A stretch of 64,000 bases of DNA from Nitrosomonadales bacterium (lineage in GTDB: Bacteria > Pseudomonadota > Gammaproteobacteria > Burkholderiales > Methylophilaceae): the NCBI GenBank assembly GCA_024642775.1, contig JAHEAL010000001.1, positions 70,130 to 134,129 of the forward strand. Direction: 5' to 3'. Under the pieces are notes generated by a model, which worked only from the letters and a program-made list of their open reading frames with translations, was not told the origin of the DNA and did not search any database. The position numbers and the translations under genes were made by a program. Position 1 is the first letter of the stretch. Each line of letters begins with the position of its first letter. This document shows, in pieces, positions 55,226-64,000 of the stretch.

Positions 55226-55959
55226 TAACTTTCCTTTTTATGAAGACCGCATTCTTTATTTTCTGCATTTTCCCACCACCATCTTCCGGCTCTTACATCC
55301 TCGCCAATCGATATGGGTCTTGTGCATGGAGCACAACCAATACTTGGATAGAATTGATCATGAAGAGTATTGTATGGAATATTGTGCATTTTTATATAAG
55401 CCCATATTTCATTTTCAGACCAGTTTATTAATGGACTTATCTTATCAATATTAAAGGCTGTATCTTTTTCGATTAGTTTGTTGTCGATACGAGTAATTGA
55501 CTGCTCTGAGCGTAGCCCGGTAATCCATGCATCATGTCCATTTAAAGCTTTCTTTAATGGTTCAATTTTACGTATTTTGCAACACTCTTTTCTCGATTCC
55601 AGTGAGTTGTAGAAATCATTTATACCCTTAGCATCCACATAGGTTTTAACTTGAGATGAATCCGGAAAAAAGATTTCTATTTTTTTTCTAAATTTAGAAT
55701 TCACAGATGCAATAAGGTCATATGTTTCTGGAGGTAGCCTTCCCGTATCTAAAGTAAAAATTTTAAACTCAAAATTATATTCATTAAGGATATAGTAAAT
55801 CACCATATCTTCAGCACCCATGCTCGAGGCAAAACATATTTTTTTATAACTTAGTTTTAATTTTTCAAAGAGGTTAACCGCGTCTTTTTCCTTTAAAAGG
55901 ATTGCCTTCTCCAATTCTGGAGTAATATTTATTTGTTCAATTTTCTTTAGATCAGCCAT
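55225..55959 (-). CDS. cysH: Assimilatory adenylylsulfate (APS) reductase, CysH family
   Basis: FASSMGAEDMVIYYIL, KECCKIRKIEPL and IGCAPCTRPISIGEDVRAGRWWWENAENKECGLH (Cys-Cys and CxxC of Fe-S APS reductases). Start chosen at internal ATG 55959. Confidence 0.93.
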   Translation of the reverse strand: MADLKKIEQINITPELEKAILLKEKDAVNLFEKLKLSYKKICFASSMGAEDMVIYYILNEYNFEFKIFTLDTGRLPPETYDLIASVNSKFRKKIEIFFPDSSQVKTYVDAKGINDFYNSLESRKECCKIRKIEPLKKALNGHDAWITGLRSEQSITRIDNKLIEKDTAFNIDKISPLINWSENEIWAYIKMHNIPYNTLHDQFYPSIGCAPCTRPISIGEDVRAGRWWWENAENKECGLHKKES

Positions 55960-56548
55960 TAAGATTTTTTCTCCAAGATGGTATTTCATCCAAAGTTGCT
56001 TGATAAGAATGGCTAAAGTCACTTAATCCTTTGATCGCCTCTTCTGCGGATCGACCTTCCTTAATTAAGAAGCTTGAAAAACCTGATCGGTCTAAAAAGA
56101 ATAGTTGATCTTTGAGAATGTCGCCTAAAGCTCGAAGATCATTCTTAAACTTTAGTTTTCGTCTGATAAGGTTACCCAGTGAATAAATTCTTCCGTCAGC
56201 AAATTTTTCTATATAAATACCAATGACTGAAAATTTATTTAAATCTAAATTTAAATTCGAAAGCCATTGAAAATCTTCATGAGAGTATAGCCATAATCCA
56301 ACTTCAGAATATTTTTTTTCTATTTCATCTTTCCTCAATAGATATAATTTAAGTGGCAATAAAATTTTGCTTACATCAGGTAATTTTATTTTATTTAAAT
56401 CATCATCCTCTGGGAAATTTTCCCCGGTTACTTTAAACATTACAACTTTACCAGCCTGTTTCTTTACTTCTTTTTGTTCGATTACTGGTAATAAAAACAC
56501 CCAATCATTATTAACAATTTTTTTATTTAAAATTAATTGATTACTCAT
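55952..56548 (-). CDS. DUF934 family protein associated with sulfite reductase
   Basis: C-terminal FSVIGIYIEKFADGRIYSLGNLIRRKLKFKNDLRALGDILKDQLFFLDRSGFSSFLI matches the DUF934 pattern; adjacent to cysI. Confidence 0.85.
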   Translation of the reverse strand: MSNQLILNKKIVNNDWVFLLPVIEQKEVKKQAGKVVMFKVTGENFPEDDDLNKIKLPDVSKILLPLKLYLLRKDEIEKKYSEVGLWLYSHEDFQWLSNLNLDLNKFSVIGIYIEKFADGRIYSLGNLIRRKLKFKNDLRALGDILKDQLFFLDRSGFSSFLIKEGRSAEEAIKGLSDFSHSYQATLDEIPSWRKNLNG

Positions 56549-58200
56549 GCTTCTTCCTGGTAAATAATTTGTTTAAATGGATCAATACCGATTCTTGTGA
56601 AACAATCAATAAATAATTCTGAATCATCATTTCTAAGACTTAAGTATGTATCCAGAATTTTTTTAACAACACCTGGAACTTGTTCTTCAGAAAATGAGGG
56701 ACCAATAACTTTTCCTAAAGAGGCTTCATTTCCTTGTTGGCCCCCAAGAGTAATTTGATACCATTCAGAACCATCTTTATCTACCCCAAGAATTCCAATA
56801 TTTCCAACGTGATGATGCCCACAAGCATTCATACAACCTGAAATATTTAATGAGATACTTCCAAGATCATAAATATAATCATAGTCATCAAATAAATTTT
56901 CTATATTTTTTGCGATGGGAATACTTTTAGCATTTGCGAGACTACAAAAATCTCCGCCAGGGCAGCATATGATGTCTGTTACTAGTCCAATATTTGCTTC
57001 GGCTAAATTATTTGTGATTAGGGATTCGTAAAGTTCGTATATTTTAGTTTCTTTAACATCCGCCAATACTAAATTCTGTTCATGAGTGGATCTAATTTCA
57101 CCATATGAAAATTGATCAGCTAGGTCTGCTACCGCTCTCATTTGATTCGATAAGATATCTCCAGGAGCACTCTGATACTTACCTTTAAGAGATATAGTTA
57201 CAGATCGATAGCCTAATTGTTTATGAGGTCTTGTATTTCGCTTCAGCCAATTCACGAATGACTTATTATCGGAATATAAATTTTCAAGTTCTTGGCTTTC
57301 CAGTATTTCATAATCCGGAGATGTAAAAAATACTTTAACTCGCTTAATTTCATTATCATCGAGCATGTTTGGTGAAGCATTACCATTATCCCAGTCAGCT
57401 TCTACCTGCCTCTTGAAATCATTAATACCCAAAGATTTAACTAAAATTTTAATTCTCGCTTTATACATGTTATCTCTTCGCCCATATAGGTTATAAATAC
57501 GGATGATTGATTCACAATAAGAAAGCAAGTGTTTGATAGGAAGAAGCTCTTTCATTAATACTCCTATCATAGGCGTCCTCCCTAAGCCACCGCCAACATA
57601 GATATTTGCATAGAGATCTTGATTTTTTTCAATTAACTCCAGGCCGATATCATGAGTTTTAATTAGGGCACGATCGCTTTTTGAACCACTAATGGAGATT
57701 TTAAATTTTCTTGGGAGTAGAGCAAACTCTGGATGAAATGTACTCCACTGTCTCAAAATTTCAGCAATATACCTTGTGTCTATAACTTCATCAGGTGAGA
57801 CGCCTGCAAAGGGGTCTGTGGTTATATTTCTGATACAGTTTCCAGAAGTTTGGATCGCATGCATTTCTACATCAGCCAATTTTTTAAGTATTTTTGGGGT
57901 ATCTTCAAGTTTTGGCCAATTATATTGAATATTCTGTCTGGTACTAAAGTGTCCATAACCTCGATCAAAATCATCTGCTATGTCAGCAAGGGTTCTTAGT
58001 TGAACTGATGACAACAAACCATAGGGAATGGCTACTCTAAGCATGGGAGCATGTCTTTGAATATAAAGACCATTTTGCAATCTCAAGGGCCTGAATTCTT
58101 CATCAGTCAATTCTTTTTTAAGAAAGCGATTCAGCTGGTCTTGGTACTGAGCAACTCTTTCATTAACTATATTTTGGTCTATTTGGTTGTATTTATACAT
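56545..58200 (-). CDS. cysI: Nitrite/sulfite reductase hemoprotein, CysI-like
   Basis: YGHFSTRQNIQYNWPKLED, CIRNITTDPFAGVSPDE, CPGGDFCSLA and NISGCMNACGHHHVGNIGILG siroheme/Fe-S ligand motifs. Confidence 0.93.
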   Translation of the reverse strand: MYKYNQIDQNIVNERVAQYQDQLNRFLKKELTDEEFRPLRLQNGLYIQRHAPMLRVAIPYGLLSSVQLRTLADIADDFDRGYGHFSTRQNIQYNWPKLEDTPKILKKLADVEMHAIQTSGNCIRNITTDPFAGVSPDEVIDTRYIAEILRQWSTFHPEFALLPRKFKISISGSKSDRALIKTHDIGLELIEKNQDLYANIYVGGGLGRTPMIGVLMKELLPIKHLLSYCESIIRIYNLYGRRDNMYKARIKILVKSLGINDFKRQVEADWDNGNASPNMLDDNEIKRVKVFFTSPDYEILESQELENLYSDNKSFVNWLKRNTRPHKQLGYRSVTISLKGKYQSAPGDILSNQMRAVADLADQFSYGEIRSTHEQNLVLADVKETKIYELYESLITNNLAEANIGLVTDIICCPGGDFCSLANAKSIPIAKNIENLFDDYDYIYDLGSISLNISGCMNACGHHHVGNIGILGVDKDGSEWYQITLGGQQGNEASLGKVIGPSFSEEQVPGVVKKILDTYLSLRNDDSELFIDCFTRIGIDPFKQIIYQEEA

Positions 58201-58969
58201 GTAGATTATTACCTATTAATTTAATTCCGATGCCTAACAAGATTATTACTAATAAAATCCGTACCCATTCGTCATTCGCTTTAGCATTTAATTTTGCTCC
58301 TAACCATACCCCTGGAATAGAGCCTAGAATTAGGTAAAGCAATAAACTAAAACTAACTGTACCAATTGCAGCATGTCCGATGCCGCTGATTAATGTTAAA
58401 GGAACAGCGTGAGCAATATCAGTACCAATTATCTTTTTTATTGATAAAGATGGATATATGAGCAAAAGCATAGTAACTCCAATTGCTCCAGCTCCAACTG
58501 AAGTTAAAGTAACAATAAAGCCCAATATTATACCTAAAACAATTGTGTATTTTTGTCTTTTAAAACTTGAAATATTAGGTCTTTTGAGAATTTTGGAGAT
58601 GATGAGTGGTTGAAAAAAAACAGCAAAAGAAGTGATAATCAGCGCTATACCTAGGAACAATTCAATAAAACTGGCCATTTGATTGTTATTTACAAGATTA
58701 TGGCTGAGAAAATAACTAGTTAAAAAAGATGCAGGAATACTTCCTAACATTAACTGCTTTACAATTGACCAATCTATATGGTTTTGTTTATGGTGGCCTA
58801 ATACGCCGAATGATTTAGTGATTGAGGCATACAAAAGATCAGTTCCAACAGCGATGGCAGCTGGAATCTTAAAAGCCATTATAAGAATAGGGGTCATGAG
58901 CGATCCGCCACCCACACCAGTGAGCCCAATTAAAATTCCAATAATAAATCCAGATAAAGTTAAAAGCAT
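58193..58969 (-). CDS. Sulfite exporter TauE/SafE (TSUP) family protein
   Basis: GFIIGILIGLTGVGGGSLMTPILIMAFKIPAAIAVGTDLLYASITKSFG; first gene of the cys operon. Confidence 0.9.
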   Translation of the reverse strand: MLLTLSGFIIGILIGLTGVGGGSLMTPILIMAFKIPAAIAVGTDLLYASITKSFGVLGHHKQNHIDWSIVKQLMLGSIPASFLTSYFLSHNLVNNNQMASFIELFLGIALIITSFAVFFQPLIISKILKRPNISSFKRQKYTIVLGIILGFIVTLTSVGAGAIGVTMLLLIYPSLSIKKIIGTDIAHAVPLTLISGIGHAAIGTVSFSLLLYLILGSIPGVWLGAKLNAKANDEWVRILLVIILLGIGIKLIGNNLHV

Positions 58970-59058
58970 AAAATTTTTTAAAAAAAACAGCTTGAATAAT
59001 ATCAGAATTTATATATAAAATAATAATATTAATAACTAATAATATATAAAAAAGTTAT
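58970..59058. promoter_or_regulatory. Extremely AT-rich divergent control region between the TSUP-cys operon and the cysB-like gene
   Basis: 8 G/C in 89 bp by hand count; 59006-59035 has no G or C; direct repeat TAATAATAT at 59021-59029 and 59037-59045. Confidence 0.5.
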
Positions 59059-59991
59059 ATGAAATTACAGCAACTGAAATGTATCTATGAAATAGTTAAT
59101 TCTGAATTCAATGTTTCTAGGGCTGCTGAAAACCTTCATACCTCTCAGCCAGGTGTGAGTAAACAAGTACAGCTTCTAGAAGATGAAATAAAAATTAAGA
59201 TTTTTTCCAGAAATGGAAAGCGCTTGGTGGGATTAACAGAGCCTGGTAAGCATGTTTATGAGGCTGTAAAGGAAATTCTAAAAAAGGTTAAAAATATAAA
59301 ACACGTATCTGATAATTATTCTAAATCAAATAAAGCTACCTTCACTATCGCGACAACTCACACTCAAGCACGTTATAAGTTGCCAAAAGTCGTTGAGTGG
59401 TTTATGAAAAAGTACCCAGACATTAAGCTAAATATACACCAAGGAAACCCACTTCAGGTTACTCAGCAAGTTGAATCAGGAGAGGCAGATATTGGTATTG
59501 CGACTGAGTCTATAGGCTTAAACGATAAAATTTTTTCCATTCCATGTTATAACTGGAATCGAATTTTGATCACCCCTAAAAATCATGAACTTACTTCACA
59601 AATAGAACCAATTTCTTTGCAAGAGTTGTCAAAACATCCAGTAATTACTTACGATTATGCTTTTACAGGTAGTACGGGGGTTTCAAAAGCTTTCAAGCAG
59701 GCGCATATTTCCCCAAACATAGTTTTGACAGCTATTGATGCGGATGTAATAAAGACTTATGTAAAACTTAATCTAGGGATTGGTTTAGTTGCAGAAATGG
59801 CATACGATATTAATAAGGACAGTGATTTAAGTGAGATAGATGTTAGTCATTTATTTCCTGTGAGCACAACCCTGCTTGGCTTTAGAAAAGATTTGTTTGT
59901 TAGAACTTTTGTATTTGATTTTATACAAAAGTTTACAGGCCTGTCACCTGAAGCAATAAGTAAAAAATTGAAGGATAGATATGAAGTCTGA
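59059..59991 (+). CDS. cysB: CysB-family LysR transcriptional regulator
   Basis: MKLQQLKCIYEIVNSEFNVSRAAENLHTSQPGVSKQVQLLEDEIKIKIFSRNGKRLVGLTEPG; ATTHTQARYKLPKVV; divergent from the cys operon. Confidence 0.93.
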   Translation: MKLQQLKCIYEIVNSEFNVSRAAENLHTSQPGVSKQVQLLEDEIKIKIFSRNGKRLVGLTEPGKHVYEAVKEILKKVKNIKHVSDNYSKSNKATFTIATTHTQARYKLPKVVEWFMKKYPDIKLNIHQGNPLQVTQQVESGEADIGIATESIGLNDKIFSIPCYNWNRILITPKNHELTSQIEPISLQELSKHPVITYDYAFTGSTGVSKAFKQAHISPNIVLTAIDADVIKTYVKLNLGIGLVAEMAYDINKDSDLSEIDVSHLFPVSTTLLGFRKDLFVRTFVFDFIQKFTGLSPEAISKKLKDRYEV

Positions 59992-61630
59992 TTTAGAGAT
60001 ATCTCGAGAAAAAAAATTATTAGACATCAAGGTTGTAGCTAAAAGAATTGGCCTAAGTGCTCAGGAGATAACCAGTTATGGTCCGTATATTGCAAAAATA
60101 AATAAAGTTCCAACCCGAAGAAAGCAGGGTAAATTAATTTTGGTGACGGCAATGAGCCCAACACCTGCGGGAGAAGGAAAGACCACCACCACTGTAGGAT
60201 TATCTGACGCTTTAAGAAAGCTTGGAAAAAATTCTATAGCTTGCCTAAGAGAGCCTTCATTAGGCCCAGTCTTTGGTATGAAGGGCGGTGCATCTGGAGG
60301 CGGCTATTCACAAGCACTACCCATGGAAGAGATTAACCTTCATTTCACTGGTGATTTTCATGCGATCACATCCGCAAATAATTTATTGGTTGCCATGATA
60401 GATAACCATATTTTTCATGGAAATAAGCTAAATATTGATACTAATAATATTTTAATTAGAAGATGCTTGGATATGAATGATCGATCTCTGAGGGATATTG
60501 AGCAAGATGGTATCAAGTACCAAAGACATTCAAAATTTGATATATCAGTAGCATCTGAGGTAATGGCGATATTTTGTTTAGCTAACGATTTAGATGATTT
60601 AAGTAAACGCTTGGGTAATATCTTAATCGGGTTTAGTAAAACTAATAAGCCAATATATGCCAAACAATTAAAAGCAAATGGTGCTATGACAGCCCTTGTA
60701 AGAGATGCTTTTAAGCCAAACCTAGTTCAAACCATTTACGGAACCCCTGTAATTATTCATGGTGGACCTTTTGCGAATATTGCCCATGGTTGCAATAGCC
60801 TTATGGCGACAAAATCAGCTTTAAAAATGTCGGACTATGTGGTGACTGAGGCTGGATTTGGAGCAGATCTGGGTGCTGAAAAATTCCTGGATATTAAAAC
60901 GAGATCGCTGGGCAAGGTTCCTGATGCGGTTGTTATTGTTGCTACAGTAAGAGCTCTTAAATACCATGGAGGGTTGGCAAAAGAAAAATTAAATAAAGAA
61001 AATCTTGATTGCTTAAGGAAAGGATTTTTGAATTTACAACGGCATATTCAGAACTGTAAGGATCAGTTTGGTTTAAACGCAGTGGTTGCAGTGAATAAGT
61101 TTAAATACGATACTCAAGCCGAACTCATGTGTTTAAAAGATCTTGTTGAGGGAGAATCAACAGCCATGTTTGTTTGTGAGCACTGGGAGAAAGGTAACCT
61201 TGGGGCACTTGATTTGGCAAATGGCGTAATCGCAGAGACTAAAAAGAAAAATAAATTCAAATACCTTTACAGTTTGAATGATGAGGTTGAAGAAAAAATA
61301 AAAAAAATAGCGACGAATATTTATAAAGCCAAAAAGATTCAATTGAGTGCTTTAGCTAAAAAGAAATTAAAATCATTTAAAATGCTACCAAATGTTCGTA
61401 AAATTCCTGTATGTATTGCTAAAACCCCATATTCATTTTCATCTGACCCCAAGCAACTAGGGGCTGCAAGCAACCATATTCTAGAAATAAGGGACATCGA
61501 TCTAAAATTCGGTGCAGGGTTTATTGTGGTAATCTGTGGTCCGGTGATGACCATGCCGGGACTGCCGAATAAACCAGCAGCTGAAAAAATTAAAATTAAT
61601 AACAAAGGTGAGTTGGAAGGCTTGTTTTAG
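59981..61630 (+). CDS. fhs: Formate-tetrahydrofolate ligase
   Basis: VTAMSPTPAGEGKTTTTVGLSDAL, REPSLGPVFGMKGGASGGGYSQ, MTMPGLPNKPAAEKI. Confidence 0.97.
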   Translation: MKSDLEISREKKLLDIKVVAKRIGLSAQEITSYGPYIAKINKVPTRRKQGKLILVTAMSPTPAGEGKTTTTVGLSDALRKLGKNSIACLREPSLGPVFGMKGGASGGGYSQALPMEEINLHFTGDFHAITSANNLLVAMIDNHIFHGNKLNIDTNNILIRRCLDMNDRSLRDIEQDGIKYQRHSKFDISVASEVMAIFCLANDLDDLSKRLGNILIGFSKTNKPIYAKQLKANGAMTALVRDAFKPNLVQTIYGTPVIIHGGPFANIAHGCNSLMATKSALKMSDYVVTEAGFGADLGAEKFLDIKTRSLGKVPDAVVIVATVRALKYHGGLAKEKLNKENLDCLRKGFLNLQRHIQNCKDQFGLNAVVAVNKFKYDTQAELMCLKDLVEGESTAMFVCEHWEKGNLGALDLANGVIAETKKKNKFKYLYSLNDEVEEKIKKIATNIYKAKKIQLSALAKKKLKSFKMLPNVRKIPVCIAKTPYSFSSDPKQLGAASNHILEIRDIDLKFGAGFIVVICGPVMTMPGLPNKPAAEKIKINNKGELEGLF

Positions 61631-62226
61631 TGCTTGAATTGGTATCAGAGCTGGATGAGACATCGCTTTTGGTGGTCAATAAGTCCAAGTTTATTGGATT
61701 AGTTGTAAGATGCCCTGATTTAGAATCGCTAAAAGAAAAATTAAGTAAGCTGTGGGCGGAACACAAAAATACTAGTCACATTGTTTATGCACTTAGGACT
61801 TATTCTGAGATAAAGGGAATTAGTTCTTATTTTAGTGATGATGGAGAACCTTCAGGAACTGCGGGTAAACCGTTACTTGGTATCCTTGAGGGGAATGATA
61901 TTATTAATACAGCGCTAATCGTTATTAGGTATTATGGAGGCATTAACCTGGGTACAGGAGGGCTGGTAAGAGCGTATAGCAAGACCGCAAAAGATATCTT
62001 TGATCAATGTAATTTCAAGAAATATATAACTCTAAAAAATTATAAAATAATATTAGATTACAATTACTTAGATAATTTTATTAATGTTTTATCTAGATTT
62101 AATGGGGAAGTCATAGATCGAAATTTTGATGAAAATATTACAGTAAATTTTAAATTACCCCTTAAAAACGAAGAGGAATTTAAAGCTATTTTGAAAACCA
62201 AGAATTTGGAAATAAACCATGCCTGA
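61630..62226 (+). CDS. YigZ/IMPACT family protein (GTG start)
   Basis: KSKFIGLVVRC, FSDDGEPSGTAGKPLLGILEG, VIRYYGGINLGTGGLVRAYS; GTG overlaps the fhs stop. Confidence 0.92.
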   Translation: MLELVSELDETSLLVVNKSKFIGLVVRCPDLESLKEKLSKLWAEHKNTSHIVYALRTYSEIKGISSYFSDDGEPSGTAGKPLLGILEGNDIINTALIVIRYYGGINLGTGGLVRAYSKTAKDIFDQCNFKKYITLKNYKIILDYNYLDNFINVLSRFNGEVIDRNFDENITVNFKLPLKNEEEFKAILKTKNLEINHA

Positions 62227-63514
62227 TCTGTTAATTTTGTTTGTTATTTCATTGCTAATTTTGATTGTCGTTTTATTACTTAAGAAAGATAAAACCTCTG
62301 ATTTGGATAAGGTATTGAGTGAGCAACATCGTAAAATATTATTGGATTTTAATGATTCTTTAAATAAGGTTACCGATCGATTTAATAAACTGGTTAGTGA
62401 GGAATTTAAATATAACCGTGATGTTCTTGAGAGTTTAAAAATTACCCAACAAGAAACCCTTAATCAGCTCAAATCGGATGTTCTCGAGAAGATTAATTCA
62501 AGCTTAAGGGATCAAGGCAAGGCTCAGCAGGAGTCAATTCAATCCTCTCTCAAAAACACTACGTTTCAACTATTGGCGTCGGTTGAGTCTTTAACCAAGT
62601 CAGTAGATAGTCGTCTTGAGGAGATTACGGGCAAAGTTCATGAGAGATTAGAGGAGGGGTTTAAAAAGACAAATGCTACATTTGTTAGCGTGATGGAGCG
62701 TTTAGCAACTATCGATGAGGCACAAAAGAAAATTGATGGTTTGACTACAAACGTTGTTAGCCTTCAGGAATTACTTGGTGACAAGCGATCGCGTGGTGCC
62801 TATGGGGAACTTCAGTTGGAAGGATTGGTTAAAAATATTCTGCCTCCTGATTCATTTTCATTCCAACATTCTTTTAAAAATGGTCTCAGAGCAGATTGCG
62901 TATTATTTTTGCCCGAACCAACGGGTACTGTTGCTGTGGACTCAAAATTCCCAATGGAAAATTATCAAAAGATGTTTGATATTAAATTGAGCGAGGCAGA
63001 AAAGCTTAAAGCTGAAAAACAATTTAAGCTAGACGTTAAAAAACACATTAATGATATTGCAAAAAAATATATCATTCCTGATGAAACTGCTGATGGTGCG
63101 GTGATGTTTGTCCCTGCAGAGGCTGTATTTGCAGAGATCCATGCTTATCATCCTGAATTAATTCAAGAATCCTTAAATTATAAAGTATGGGTAGTTTCGC
63201 CGACGACATTGATGGCAGTTCTTAATACAGCGAGAGCAGTTTTAAAAGATGTTGAAACTCGTAAACAGGTCCATATAATTAAGTCTGAGCTTGGTAAGCT
63301 AGGAAAAGAGTTTGATCGCTTTGACCAAAGAATGAAGAAGCTTGCGGACAATATTCGTCTTGCTCACGAAAATGCTCAAGATGTTCATGTAACTTCACAA
63401 AAGATCTCTCGACGGTTTTCTCAAATTGAAAAAGTAGAATTGGTGGATGACCCAAATGACTTATTAGAGTTTGAAGATAGTTTAATTGAAAAAGGGGTAA
63501 AAGATGAGGATTAA
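62219..63514 (+). CDS. rmuC: DNA recombination protein RmuC
   Basis: N-terminal TM plus coiled coil; SRGAYGELQLEGLVKNILP, VAVDSKFPMENYQKM, FVPAEAVFAEI. Confidence 0.95.
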   Translation: MPDLLILFVISLLILIVVLLLKKDKTSDLDKVLSEQHRKILLDFNDSLNKVTDRFNKLVSEEFKYNRDVLESLKITQQETLNQLKSDVLEKINSSLRDQGKAQQESIQSSLKNTTFQLLASVESLTKSVDSRLEEITGKVHERLEEGFKKTNATFVSVMERLATIDEAQKKIDGLTTNVVSLQELLGDKRSRGAYGELQLEGLVKNILPPDSFSFQHSFKNGLRADCVLFLPEPTGTVAVDSKFPMENYQKMFDIKLSEAEKLKAEKQFKLDVKKHINDIAKKYIIPDETADGAVMFVPAEAVFAEIHAYHPELIQESLNYKVWVVSPTTLMAVLNTARAVLKDVETRKQVHIIKSELGKLGKEFDRFDQRMKKLADNIRLAHENAQDVHVTSQKISRRFSQIEKVELVDDPNDLLEFEDSLIEKGVKDED

Positions 63515-63758
63515 TGTCTTATTCTTTGCCAAGCTTCGCGAGGAAGTTGGTGAAAATAAACTCAGTATTAATCTTGAAGAGTTTTCTTCTGCCACCATCA
63601 AGGATTTATTTGATGACTTATCAACAAACTATAAAAGATTGAGTTTATATAAAGGAGAAATCAAGGCGGCACTGAACCAGGAGATGGTGAAAGACTGGAA
63701 CGTTAAAATATCAGATGGAGATGAAATTGCTTTTTTCCCTCCTATTACGGGTGGATAA
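63504..63758 (+). CDS. moaD: Molybdopterin synthase sulfur carrier subunit MoaD
   Basis: 84-aa ubiquitin-like protein ending in GG (DGDEIAFFPPITGG). Confidence 0.95.
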   Translation: MRINVLFFAKLREEVGENKLSINLEEFSSATIKDLFDDLSTNYKRLSLYKGEIKAALNQEMVKDWNVKISDGDEIAFFPPITGG

Positions 63759-64000
63759 ATGACCGTTTTTGTCCAAAATAAAGACTTTAAAGCCGGTGAG
63801 ACTATAAATAGGCTGTCAAAAGAAAATACTACAGGTGCTGTGGTATCTTTTGTTGGTTTTGTCCGATCTTTTTATGACGGTCAAAGTGATGCTAAAGATA
63901 TGAAATTGGAGATTGAGCACTATCCAAAAATGACTTTAAAATCTTTGGAGCAAATTGAACAAGAGGCTAGATTGCGTTGGTCAATTAATAATGTAGAAAT
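63759..64000 (+). CDS. moaE: Molybdopterin synthase catalytic subunit MoaE (3'-truncated by window end)
   Basis: Translation MTVFVQNKDFKAGETINRLSKENTTGAVVSFVGFVRSF...LEIEHYPKMTLKSLEQIEQEA; GAVVSFVGFVR is the MoaE signature. Confidence 0.93.
   Translation, partial: MTVFVQNKDFKAGETINRLSKENTTGAVVSFVGFVRSFYDGQSDAKDMKLEIEHYPKMTLKSLEQIEQEARLRWSINNVE

Noticed and set aside
55179-55454. Overlapping plus-strand ORFs (55179-55454, 55207-55431) at the cysD/cysH junction
   Set aside because: Antisense to conserved CysH C-terminus and CysD N-terminus; no family resemblance.
1-64000. tRNA/rRNA genes, insertion sequences, phage genes, defence or toxin-antitoxin systems
   Set aside because: None recognized: nearly all bases are in housekeeping genes, with no transposase, integrase or cloverleaf noticed. 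A tRNAscan/Infernal run would be decisive.

Overview
The window is a very densely packed, AT-rich bacterial chromosome segment. Gene order and protein families fit a betaproteobacterium. PQQ genes, a streamlined layout and an Fhs gene make a small-genome methylotroph of the Methylophilales/OM43 type my best guess, but this is inference. I support about 56 protein-coding genes, including two truncated at the window edges (mfd at the start, moaE at the end). Main blocks are: mfd; an AddA/AddB-like helicase-nuclease pair; greB-earP-efp; yhdP-tldD; acs divergent from a NarL-type two-component system; a PuuD-like membrane protein preceded by an unannotated 30-aa microORF; argD-argF-argG; leuC-leuD-leuB-asd-fimV-like-EcfT-like-truA-trpF-trpB-trpA-accD-folC-SPOR-cvpA-purF-metZ; gyrA-serC-pheA-hisC-DAHP synthase; pqqBCDE without an adjacent pqqA; a Bcr/CflA transporter; a sulfate-assimilation operon (TSUP-cysI-DUF934-cysH-cysD-cysN-fdxA) divergent from a CysB-like regulator; and fhs-yigZ-rmuC-moaD-moaE. 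I see no tRNA, rRNA, CRISPR array or mobile element. Most of the window is ordinary housekeeping. The best leads are the 30-aa single-TM microORF next to the PuuD-like gene, FdxA embedded in a sulfite reductase operon that lacks cysJ, the orphan EcfT-like protein, the missing pqqA, and a terminator-like hairpin directly abutting the argD start codon.
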